A stretch of DNA of 64,000 bases, from positions 1,547,967-1,611,966 of the forward strand of contig NC_051091.1 in the NCBI RefSeq assembly GCF_901709675.1. Reading direction: 5' to 3'. Source of the stretch: Syngnathus acus (Eukaryota; Chordata; Actinopteri; Syngnathiformes; Syngnathidae). Below the pieces are notes generated by a model. The model saw only the letters and a list, made by a program, of their open reading frames with translations. It had not been told where the DNA came from and made no database searches. Positions 54,485 through 64,000 of this stretch are shown piece by piece; within the stretch, counting starts at the first letter, position 1, and the number at the start of each line of letters is the position of its first letter. A program made the position numbers and the translations under genes.

Positions 54485-54545
54485 TTCGCTGAGATTCGAA
54501 ACCAGAATCTCAGAACTGTGAGGCAGAGGTGCGACTCACGATCCA
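54485..54545 (+). repeat. Teleost repeat 3' fragment within the spdef 3' UTR
   Basis: GCTGAGATTCGAAACCAGAA then CAGAACTGTGAGGCAGAGGT resembles the terminal part of the abundant repeat (gene-like phrase GTGAGGCAGACGTGCTAACC at 25416-25736). If the 3' end near 54225 is right, it lies antisense in the spdef 3' UTR. Confidence 0.5.
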
Positions 54546-54713
54546 ATGTACTTCCATACTGAAAATCACTCAGTAAATAAAAACAAAGGCAAAAATAAAC
54601 AGGCAGTTTGTGCTTAAGGCAATATTGACTTGCAGGTTGTTGTATTAGACAGTCCTGATTGTTTGCTGGATGTGTCTTGCCTGACACACATGGAGTGTTT
54701 GGTGCTTTTTGCA

Positions 54714-57070
54714 TCACACGGGGTGCACAAACTGGTACACGAGCCTCTGAGAGACGTCCGGTTTGCGGATAATGCCCTTCTTGTAGTACTGCCGGATGGA
54801 ACGGCTCAGCTTGTCGTAGTTCATGGCCGGCCGGTTCTTCCTCAGGCCCCACAGCCGAGCCACGTGGGCCGAATCCTCGATCTTAAAAATACCTTATGAC
54901 ATGAGGACAAAGGCGTTTGTGAAATAATTTCATTAAAACAATGCACACATATTCAACATTCTATTTGATTTTAATGAAATGTATTTATACTTTTTATTTG
55001 TATTGTTTAATAGTATTCTACATGAAATATACAGGGAATTCTGAATGTATTAACAGTATGCAATACCAAGATAAATATTGCTGTGAAAACTATGTTTACA
55101 ATATACATTTTTATCTACTGTACTGTTCTCACAAACATTTGCCCCATGTGAATTTGAAACAGATATAATATACAAGTACCTTTGTCTTTGTTGAGCCAGC
55201 GGATGCAGCGTCCGTAGTTGTGAGGTTTGAGTAGAAGTTCCCGAAGGAATTGCCACAAGTGGATTGGTTGACCCGAACAGGAAGAATCTGCCTCGGACCA
55301 AAGCTCCTCAGGACCTACGTGTGTATGTTTATAAATAATTCAGTCAAATGAAAACAACGAATGCATCCATTTATTTACACCCCTTTCTTTGTTCATGTTT
55401 GCCCTGCCCCGGGTTCTGGTAACCCACGTTATGCCACTAGGTGATCAAATAGAGATGCACAGGTTAAAGGTTGACTCCATGTGTATTCAGCCACCTACCT
55501 GGACTTTTGTTGTCTCCAACTGTGCACCTCTCTTTCATCCAGGCAGCTACAAAGAAAATAACGATTAAGTTTAATGCTATGTGCCAATGCAGCAGTGTCG
55601 GCTTTGCAACTCACTCGACTTCCATATGTCCAGGTGCGCGTGCAACGTGTCCCCGCACTGCGGCGAGCGCTGACGGAAATCCTCCTCGCTCATGGCGCAC
55701 AGGTCCTTTCCTGTCAGCTCCTGGAAGGTCCTCCCCGCGTGAGGAAGCCGGTACAGGTGCTCCGTCCACAGTAGCCACTTCTGAACGTTACCAACGTTCC
55801 ACTCCATCGGGTCTAACCCAACAAATAAAGCGAATCACAGACTTTGGTCAGTGATGTACTCTAGGTAGGTTGGTTGGTTGGTTAGTTGGTTGGTTGGTTG
55901 GTTGGTTGGTTGGTTGGTTGGTTGGTTGGTTGGTTGGTTGGTTGGTTGGTTGGTTGGTTGGTTGGTTGGTTGGTTAACAGCTAACCAATACGAGACAATG
56001 AGAATGCGGCAGCGGAAATAACCAAGTTGGGTCAGTAAAATTGCCTTTTTTCTGCCAATTGCCCTCTCCTCTTTCTGCACCATAGCTGCAAAGTCAATAC
56101 ACTTTTTATGACGACGCCTTTATGACAGCTTAGACAAGCGTTCAAGAGCCTTTGCTGCTGTTTGAGGAGGCCTCGCCCACACCGGGAAGGACTGTGTACA
56201 CGTTGAATGCGGCTGTCACGACCTGACAGAAGCGATGCAAAGGTCAGGATTAAACACATCCTGGTGCGGGCAAACACGGCTTTTCCACACTCGGGATATG
56301 ATGGAGGAGATCTGTCATGCCGGATGAGCTGTGTTGATTTTAGGACTAAGTTCCAGTAGCTTAAATATCGCAGAATAAATATGGCCTTTGCAGGAAAGAA
56401 CTTCTTAAACATGTTATGGAAAACTCTTTGTTAAGTTAACATGTCGGTTGGGGCGGGGGGTCAGCTCCCTTCTGCTGATGAAGGTTGTAGGGGTAGTTGT
56501 CTGTGAGGGATGAAGTCTAGGTGGATGCACCTACAGTGAGGGCAAGCTCCTCCAGAAGTTGTCAGTTTAGGGGAGGGTGTTTTGGGGGAACAATGAAAGT
56601 ATGAGAGTCATCCCTCAGTCTGTCCCTCCAGTGGTTAGATAAAGCTACGTACCTGGCGTGATGTTGAGCAGTTTGCAGGCCGTCTCGATGTCCTTGAGCA
56701 CCTCGCCCACCACCATGCTCTGCACTTGCTCCAGAGAGCGCTCGTCCTCAGCGCCGTCCATCCCTGGGGAGAGTCCCTGCCCCTGGCTGTCGATGACGGG
56801 GCATTGCTCCGGCTCATCTCGGTGCGCATCCATGCGAGTCACGTTTGGGGAGGCCTCAGACACCTTGACTAGCCAAGCGGCGTCCTCCGTGGCTAGCATG
56901 TCAAAGCAGGGCAGGTAGAGGCCCGGCATGCTGTTCGTCTTGGCCTCCACCAGGTCCCACTCTTCTCCGGAATCCCTGTTTCGTTCCAAGATGGTTAGGG
57001 AGTCCTCTGGCATTCCGATGCGGGATCCATAAACTGTAATTTCCGCTAAACTTCCGATGGAATTTGACAT
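54714..57070 (-). CDS. spdef: SAM pointed domain-containing ETS transcription factor
   Basis: A nuclear ETS-family activator of secretory/goblet-type epithelial programmes in mammals, preferring GGAT-core sites. Five coding exons on the minus strand: 56653-57070, 55615-55812, 55499-55546, 55180-55314 and 54714-54892 (TGA). They join in frame to 325 residues (human 335). The conserved [11 protein letters not shown] and [20 protein letters not shown] lie before the pointed/SAM domain (about 141-222; [37 protein letters not shown]). The ETS domain covers about 236-322 ([51 protein letters not shown]), with both recognition-helix arginines present. The start chosen is the ATG ending at 57070 (A at -3), nine bases inside an exon opened by a CAG acceptor. 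The linker between the two domains is shorter than in human. Confidence 0.95.
55866..55976 (+). repeat. spdef: (GGTT)n microsatellite in a spdef intron
   Basis: About 27 copies of GGTT with a single TTAG interruption near 55882 lie in the intron between the first and second spdef coding exons, some 55 bp upstream of the acceptor on the minus strand. In the spdef transcript it is an (AACC)n tract. The proline/threonine/asparagine ORF across it is an artefact. Confidence 0.95.
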
Positions 57071-58309
57071 AATGGACACCTGTGAATGGAACAAACAGGC
57101 AGCAGTGAAGCCATGAACTTTGGGCCGCATTTCCACCTCAGCACAAGATATAAAATTGTGCTGGGGTGTATAATATTTGTTTAAGTATAATATTTCATTT
57201 AAAACATTTAGTAAGTATAATATTTGTTTATTTTAATAATAATGATCATTTGTTACTTAATGATATTATATTTCTTTAAAAGCATAAACATATTTAAAAC
57301 ATCTTTTAGTGTAATAATTCATAGTAAATTATGAATTTAATATTATTTTTACAAATCATTTACTATATGGAATAAAATAATACATATACTATATTTTTAC
57401 AGATCACTATCATCATAATAATGATTATTTGTAAAATGTTGCTCTAAGCGGCACTTGTATTTAATGATGGGTTACCAAGCTCATCTCTATTGATTGATAA
57501 CAACTCACAAAAGATCCTCGAGTGTTGTTTCAGCCCCTTTCAGTTGTTTTGTCAATTCCTAAATAAAATCCATCGGCAATACTTCAATCCAGTCGCTTCC
57601 GAGCACGGCGTCCACCGAGGAGTTCCATTGCAACGTCAGGCAAGAGCCCAAATGATGAGCTGCCTTAAATAGCCAAATACAGACGAGGTGTTGTTGGGGT
57701 GGGTCTTGGGGGACTGACCCCGCAGAGGCTTTAAGCCAGGCATGAGGCAAACTGGATTGGGCTAAATTTGTGGGTCAATGGTACAGAATAGTGGCTGTGT
57801 TGGGGGTAGCTGACCCGCTTCAGCCGCTTGACTTTCAAGGTGCCATCCGGGCAGCGGCCTTGTGGCTCTGCTGTCAGCTGGAGCTTTTTTAATCAAACTC
57901 GGCTCACGTAATGTGCTGGAACGCTTCACGTTATGGAAAATACGAAACAAGCTAGACCTGTTTTTTCTTCTTTTACGATAGGCGCACAAGCGTCGTAAGT
58001 GTTCTTTTATGGACCTCAGCTGTAGTCATCTCAGACCAATGGACGTCACGATGTGTACCCGACACAGGTGGCATACGAGAAGGCACTGGGCCGGCATCTT
58101 ATCAGCAATAAAGAGATGCTTCGCAGAGCACATGTGCTCTGTTTGTCCATATCCGCAAAGAATTAAAGTCACAATATGAAGAAATGATCAAGACCACCCA
58201 TCAGGCTCCGGAAGACCTCAGAAAGCGTTTAAGATAACCAGCTGTGGTTTCACATACACTAAAACCCCACCCACCGTTAATCAGTGAGTTCATCTGGCAG
58301 GCTATTGCT

Positions 58310-58720
58310 GGATCAGTCAATTGATTAGTTTGTCATTAAGTTAATAGTCATTCAGTTACAATGGTTAGTCAGTTGGGCAGTTACTATTTTCAGTCAGTCC
58401 ATCAGTTAGTTGCTCGGTCAGTAAGCAAATGATTCAGTTCATCAGTCGACAATCTGTTGGTCGACTGGCTAGTTAGTTGGTAAGTGTTAGTTAGGGAGGG
58501 GTGACACAGTTAGTCAGTGCGGTCATTAAGTTTGTTTGTCAGTCGGTTAGTTAGCCAGAAATTCACTCAGTCTATGAGTAAGTTAGTCAGTTCATTAGTT
58601 TGTCAGTTAGTTAGTCGTTTAGTTACTCTGGTTGGTCAGGTTGGCAGTTTGTTTTCATGATGTCATTTAGTCGGACCATCAGTTTGTCAGCCAGTTAGTT
58701 GGTGAGTCAGTAACTTAGTC
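58310..58720 (+). repeat. Degenerate GTCAGTTAGT tetranucleotide-type array
   Basis: Words of the type CAGTCAGT, TTAGTTAG, GTTTGTCAG and CAGTTAGTTGG recur through roughly 400 bp with a period of four but with frequent changes. It looks like an old, decayed tetranucleotide repeat. A smaller example occurs at 14155-14280. Confidence 0.7.
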
Positions 58721-59263
58721 TAATATTTCTTTCCAATTCCTTAATAAGTGATGCTTTTATTTCTGTCCATGCTTGTCTCCTTAAACTTGAATTAAGTTAT
58801 TCATCACACAGCAAAAAAGAAGCTGCCCTCTCACGGTGTGTGATTCATTGATGCAGAGCCCCCCCACTGTAAAGTCGCCTCCTCATCTTCCTTTTATCTC
58901 CTTTTGTGTTGCCTCTAAGGCACATTTGAGTCTTTCTCTGCAGCCCGCCGCCGCTGCTCCTACTGCTGTGTGTCAACTCTGGTCTGCGACAGCTTGTCCT
59001 AAGCACATTAGCAAAGCAAATTTAGCCATATTAACTTCTTCAAAACGGAAGACGGGGTACCGCTAAAAGGTTTCCGTGGGGCAGGGAGGCTTAAATCCCT
59101 GACTGATCTCTAAATGAGTTTGGTCAAGAAGCTCATATTCATTTCAGGAGCATTAGACTCCATTTGCTCAGCAAAGTCAGAGTCCCCACTGTGGGTGGGA
59201 AGCGCATCTTTTCCGCATAGGCGCTCCTATTGAGTTGGAAGACCGCTACGGCGTCGTGTTGGC

Positions 59264-59985
59264 TCGTGAGTGAACGATGCGTTCAAAAGAACGAATCCTT
59301 TCAGTGAACTGAGTGAACGAATCACTTCTTAAAGTGATTCGTTCTTTTTTCAGTTCATATGACTTCCACCAGTAGGTGTCGATAATGCACATTGAAGCTG
59401 GTGCCACCTCGCCGGAAAACAAAACGAAGAAGAAAATGACATAACTTCCCGTTCACGAACGAGTCGTGAATTGCATTTCCCGTTCACCAACTATGAGTGA
59501 TTTCTGCTTTCCTTCCCGTGCATCAACGGATCAGTCAGTGATCGTGTTGCGTCTTCCTCCTGGCGTGGACTAATGTAAACGATTTACGATTTGCCAAGGA
59601 AAGAAAGATCCCTCAACTGAAACACCACTTCTTTTATGCACGTTCTCTCCAAGCTAACGGCTAACTTTATTGCATGAAGGAATGCGCCATTATGCAACTA
59701 CGGGAGCTTATGCTTCTCTTTGGGTAATCTTTATTTTATAACCCGTTTAGTAGTTTGTAAATAACGTGCATGCATATATACGCCTAAATATATCTACTGC
59801 ATGACCATGATTTTTCCCTAATGAATTGGCCTGTGATTAGGTACACTTAAAAATGGTGGCGTACCTAATGGAGTGTCCGAACGACGTCACAGATCAAACA
59901 GCCAATCAGAAAGGAACAGAAACGATTCGTTTGAGTGAACTGATTCCAAAGATTCAGTTCACTTAAATGCACATCACTAATAGGG
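59264..59985. mobile_element. Non-autonomous hAT-like DNA transposon
   Basis: The left end is dense in GTGAACGAATC / TTCAGTGAACTGAG and AAGTGATTCGTTC words. The right end has GAAACGATTCGTTTGAGTGA, GAACTGATTCC and AGATTCAGTTCACTTAAATG, closing with GCACATCACTA. The arms are related as imperfect inverted repeats. No transposase frame is present in the roughly 720 bp. I recall such GAACGAATC / CATCACTA ends as a very common family in fish genomes; the hAT assignment is from memory. Confidence 0.6.
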
Positions 59986-60960
59986 CTTGAGGCCGTCTTT
60001 TGCTGGCCGTGCATGATTAGATTTCTCGCTACGACATTTACCTGCCAACACGCTAAGAACAAACAAAAAATACATTTCAGGGTTTTAAGACAGATTCTTT
60101 AAGAGTGTTGTTATTTCCAAGAATTATTCGTAGTAGATACGTCATGTCTTGAGCCAGCTTAAAAACAAAACACCAATTCTGGCTTTCAAGTGGATGTCAA
60201 CCCCAAAGTTTTCTTTCCAATAAATTGTTGTATGTGGTACCACTAGTCTAAACACAATATTTTGATTAACATTATTTTTGTAGAATATGAGTTAAGCAGC
60301 AAAATTCAGTTTTCAAGCTGAGCCGTGATTAGCTGTCTGTACTTCCACTAAGAGTTTTATAAATAATTTGACCACTTTTTTTTCTTTTAGCAAAAGTCCA
60401 TGTATTTGACTATGGTACCAGCCAATGTTCCCCCCGCCGTGCGGAAAGACTCAACTTGTTGAGCTTACAATTAACCCATTTGGACCTCGTTCATCATCAC
60501 GACAGCCAAGTGTTTAGATGCGAGTTAATGAGTAGAAGATGATCTTTTTGTCTTGGCATAGAAAGTCTTAGGGCTATCCTAAAAGCAGTAAAAACTCAAG
60601 TTAAAACAAATTAAATAACACTCACCCAGACAATAAATAAAATAACAATGAGGTTAGAAAAGGTCATTTTTGTAAAATGTATTCAAATAACAAAAGTAAA
60701 TTTTAAACATTTTACAATAACATTGCAAAAATAAATGAAATGAAATGAATTCTCACTTTGCCTTAGTAGTTTTGAATGCTTAAAAATAGAGTTAATTATT
60801 TTTGGGGGTGAAATGAAATAAAAGAGATTCCCATCGAACAAAACAAGTATTACATCAGGTAATAAACACAAAATTATGCAAGTTTATTAAATCAAATATT
60901 GATATCTTTTTAGTTTCAGCCCAAATATTTTGCAGTCAACATAAGTGGATGACCTCTTAC

Positions 60961-61100
60961 CTGGGTTGGGATTCTCCAGCCGATGCTGTTGACTGTCACA
61001 AGATGAAGTGATGCGCTAGGTGGCGTTAAGATGCGATCAAGTGTGACCACCTGAGGCCGTTGCTTTGGAACGAGGGTGCATTGGGAAAAACAAAACGGGA
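60961..61100 (-). promoter_or_regulatory. spdef: Candidate spdef promoter (TATA) and non-coding exon 1
   Basis: On the minus strand a TATATAG box (61130-61124) is followed about 160 nt later by GAATCCCAACCCAG and GTAAGAGG, a strong donor with exon end at 60961. A start near 61095-61100 would be at the right distance from the TATA box. The leader would splice to the acceptor before 57079. It contains a short upstream ORF starting ATGCACCCTCG. Mammalian SPDEF also begins with an untranslated exon. Inference from consensus only. Confidence 0.45.
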
Positions 61101-61130
61101 TGTGGGGGCAATGCTGGCGGCTTCTATATA

Positions 61131-64000
61131 TTGATAAGTTAATATTAATGATGTGGGTTAGGTTGAGAGTCTCAGCCAGAAGGCCACCTGCACATTGGCC
61201 GGGAGTCAAAACACCTGCCAGGGAGAAGGCCAACAGCGAAGGAATTCCACCTCCATTGACAGCTATTCCCATTTATAGGGCTGCCTTATTTACCTATGCA
61301 CACAAGCTGTCGTGTGTGTGTGTAGGTGTGTGTGTGTGTGCACATCAGATCGGGTGGATGAAAGTGAAATGAGAGCATCATCAGCCAGTATGTGTGTGTA
61401 CGTGTATTCGCCTACTTGCTTTGCTTTAGGGTTAATTTTGCAAATAAATGTTTAGGCACAAGTGTCACTCGGCACCAGGTAACTGCTGTGCAAAAATGAT
61501 TACAGGTGTCATACACTTGCTAAAATACCAAGATGGATTGATGCACGGGGTCAGAAGATAGAGGACATGAATCAAAATGCCATACTGTGCAAAAAGGCCA
61601 AGGGATTGGCAAGATAGCATGTTAGCTTTTGGCTTTAGTCATTTGCATGGCAGTTTCTTCGAGTGGCATGTGAACTTTCTTTTGGACGAGGAACAACATT
61701 GACACGCTTCAGCGCTGGCGAGCTAATAGAAGCTAACAGACTCGGATGAGTCATGAGCAGGTGTACCCTGTGTCAACAAGGGGACGTGACCTCTCCCGCC
61801 CAAGCTGCCCCAGAGGAGTCGACAAACACCCTTTGGCTGAGGGCAATGGTGATTTTTAGAGAGGTCAAAGGTGACGTGATGCTGCATTCCACAGCCTTAC
61901 CGTACCACGCAGCAGCTTGTGTGAACCCTTTAGTAATTATATTTCCTATAAGAATATACTATTACAATACATACTGAAATATACTGCAGGCTGAATGTAG
62001 CCAAGGTTTTATTGTGTGTGTGTTTTTTTTTTTTTTTTGTACGTTATTTTGAGGTCACCAAATATCCACTGAAGGCTCAGGCTTGGACTTTTAGTAAATG
62101 TAGTTAATCTATTTTTGAAAGTCACATGGGTATTTTTTAATGACGTCAATTAAGTCAAGTTTATTTACAATACAAAATAGGTAATTTATTTTTTAGCAAA
62201 AAGGGAAGTCGAATAATAGCAAGCCAAAATGTTGCGTTTATTTACTTTTTTATTAAACAAAGGATATGTAAAGACACTTGTCTGACATCTGCAGCATTTT
62301 CTGCTGTCCTATTAAAAGGTCTTGTCATTTATGACGACCAAGGCGTTCACTTCTTCCTGGTTGATAAAAGTCACATAATCATATTCATATGAAACTGCCA
62401 GGAAGTCCATCAGGCAGATGGCACCCTGACCGTGCTATGAACTCCTAGAAATAAATGGAAACCCTTTGATTAATTTGACAGAATAAAAACAAACACTGAC
62501 TCAAATGAAATCCAATACAAGAGCCTCATCACCAGATTTTTCATTTTTAGATTTGGCAACACTGTTGACAAGGCAGATAGCTTTACAGTATACGTGTGTG
62601 TGAGATTAAAATCAGCAAATGGTGCACCCCAGCACCGACCCCCACCAGGAGAAACCCGTTCTTCGTGATACTATCATCACAACCCCCAATTGGATATGGA
62701 TATTTTTTGGCTGTCATATTATTTTCTTTTGTGCTTTGTGGGGTCTGTTTGACTTGACAGCGACAAGCTTGTTGACAGAGCACCAATGAAAGGTGTGAAG
62801 CAGATGTGATATCGCAGAATCATCTGGAGTGTAAAAAAAAAAAGAAAGACAAAGGAAGATGTCAATATTTGTACATGCACGTGCAGGCACACCTTTAAGG
62901 TTAAACACCTTATGAATGGATGCTTTTCCACTTTTAAACACACAGTTGAATGACATTAAAGATGACATATCATGCAAAATTTACTTATTTTAGCTTATAT
63001 ATACTTTATATTTTATTTTATTGTGCAGGATTGTAGAAAGGTTTATTCTGGAAACGATGGACACAAAAGACCCCCAAGGAAAGAACAACAACAAAAAAAG
63101 ATTTGGGGAAAAATAAAGTCAGAAATTGTCACTCCCCGTGAAATGACTCAAAAGCTAATCATAGAAATATTTTATAATATAAAGTTAAAGTAATTAAGTC
63201 ATGAGGGGGACTCGACAAACATTCTGACTACAGCGTGACAATTTTTCCCATTTTATTCTCCATTCAAAAATACACTTTCAAAGCCTCTGCCTGACAGAAT
63301 AATGATAAAAATCACTTTCTTGAGGATCATTTGGTGCATGTTTAAACTCTTTAAAGCATGAAGAAAACAAACCTTTTGGAGGAGCTGGGTAGGAAGGGGG
63401 GGACGACAAAAGATGGTGACGATGCGTCCAAAAGCCACGAAATAATAACAATTGAAAAAAATCATCATTAGCCGTTGGAAATAATGTTTGTGCAAACAGC
63501 AGTAACATATCATCAGTGCTGAATTTCACTCAAAGCGGAATCAGCGTCACCTTCTCCTTGAATTCATTGGAACACGCACAGGCACGCACACACACTTGAG
63601 ATTTGATTTTTAGCACCACCTGCTGACCAAGAGTACAAATAAATAACATGGATAATTCATGAGCAGGTTTGGAGCATTCTTCAAATGTTACACAAGTTCA
63701 CTTGAACGCAACACACACACATGCACGCACACAATGAGCAAAAACACACAAACGTGGAAAAGTACAGCCAGGCAAAATAGACTTTTTGCCACCCATGGCT
63801 TTTTCAAACCCTTTCTCAAGACTTTTGCACGCTTTCAAAAGCCCACCCTAAAAACAAACACACACATTGTCCCACGATGTCACAGCGTGCCCCCCCCCCC
63901 TCCCCGTGTGGCCAGATGCACTTTTGTCTTTGGGAGAGTTGGTCTTCACAGGGAATTAAGATGCAATTGACGCCCGGAAAGTAAGGTAAGCCTTGAAGTA
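61131..64000. other. Right-hand interval upstream of spdef
   Basis: No secure gene is seen. There are GT runs near 61313-61340, a T run at 62023-62038, a C run near 63890-63901, and CA-type words at 63700-63730. A weak candidate terminal exon on the minus strand is at 62312-62434. Other ORFs of 60-100 codons lack recognisable domains. Confidence 0.45.

Larger units (their letters stand above)
57080..60960 (-). other. spdef: spdef first intron (if the upstream exon is right)
   Basis: The acceptor CAG at 57080-57082 shows that an exon lies further upstream. The interval holds an AT-rich block (57170-57430), a degenerate GTCAGTTAGT array (about 58310-58720) and an hAT-like element (59264-59985). 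No coding exon is recognised. Confidence 0.5.

Noticed and set aside
55835-56083. Proline-threonine-asparagine repeat ORF
   Set aside because: It is a reading of the (GGTT)n microsatellite inside a spdef intron.
57490-57989. Additional upstream spdef coding exons
   Set aside because: The ORFs there lack splice sites in the right phase and do not resemble the SPDEF N-terminus. The exon at 56653-57079 already has a good start codon.
62719-62977. Minus-strand ORFs of 74-87 codons with an ACACTCCAG acceptor-like site
   Set aside because: Two frames overlap with no recognisable motif, and the T-rich tract creates acceptor-like words by chance.

Overview
The window is vertebrate nuclear DNA, almost certainly from a teleost fish. 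Coding exons are short, with canonical GT-AG introns (several only 66-79 bp in pacsin1) and vertebrate-type polyadenylation signals. Between the genes lie teleost-type interspersed repeats and many microsatellites. Five genes are recognised from translated exons. They match the human 6p21.31 neighbourhood GRM4 - NUDT3 - RPS10 - PACSIN1 - SPDEF in order. I cannot name the species.

Layout, left to right. (1) 1-4785 is intron sequence of grm4 (minus strand) holding a retrotransposon remnant and a tRNA-derived SINE. (2) 4786-5322 is the first coding exon of grm4, the only grm4 coding exon here; its exon probably begins at 5748. (3) About 5.75-30.9 kb has no recognisable coding exon. It holds degenerate phrase-like repeats, a perfect-TIR MITE, a fold-back element, a tandem duplication, long microsatellites, and a CpG/G-run-rich patch near 23.2-23.8 kb that may be the grm4 promoter and 5' non-coding exon. 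(4) 31362-36489 is nudt3 (plus), five coding exons. (5) 40568-42352 is rps10 (minus), with a TOP-type first exon. (6) 48177-51601 is pacsin1 (plus), nine coding exons. (7) 54714-57070 is spdef (minus), five coding exons, with a TATA-associated candidate non-coding first exon near 60961-61100. (8) 61.1-64 kb has no secure gene.

The genes are independent units, not an operon: a presynaptic group III glutamate receptor, an inositol pyrophosphate phosphatase, ribosomal protein eS10, a neuronal F-BAR endocytic adaptor and an epithelial ETS factor. nudt3 and rps10 converge tail to tail, as do pacsin1 and spdef. From memory, human NUDT3 and RPS10 share a strand, so nudt3 appears inverted in this lineage. 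HMGA1 and SMIM29, which lie between GRM4 and NUDT3 in human, were not seen.

I found no convincing new molecular system. The observations most worth checking are a stop-free 66-bp intron inside the pacsin1 SH3 coding region, a possible intronic polyadenylation site that would give a short Nudix-only nudt3 product, a 4-kb field of degenerate telomere-like phrases upstream of grm4, and the inverted nudt3. Exon borders come from reading frame, splice-site consensus and family knowledge only; nothing was aligned by computer.
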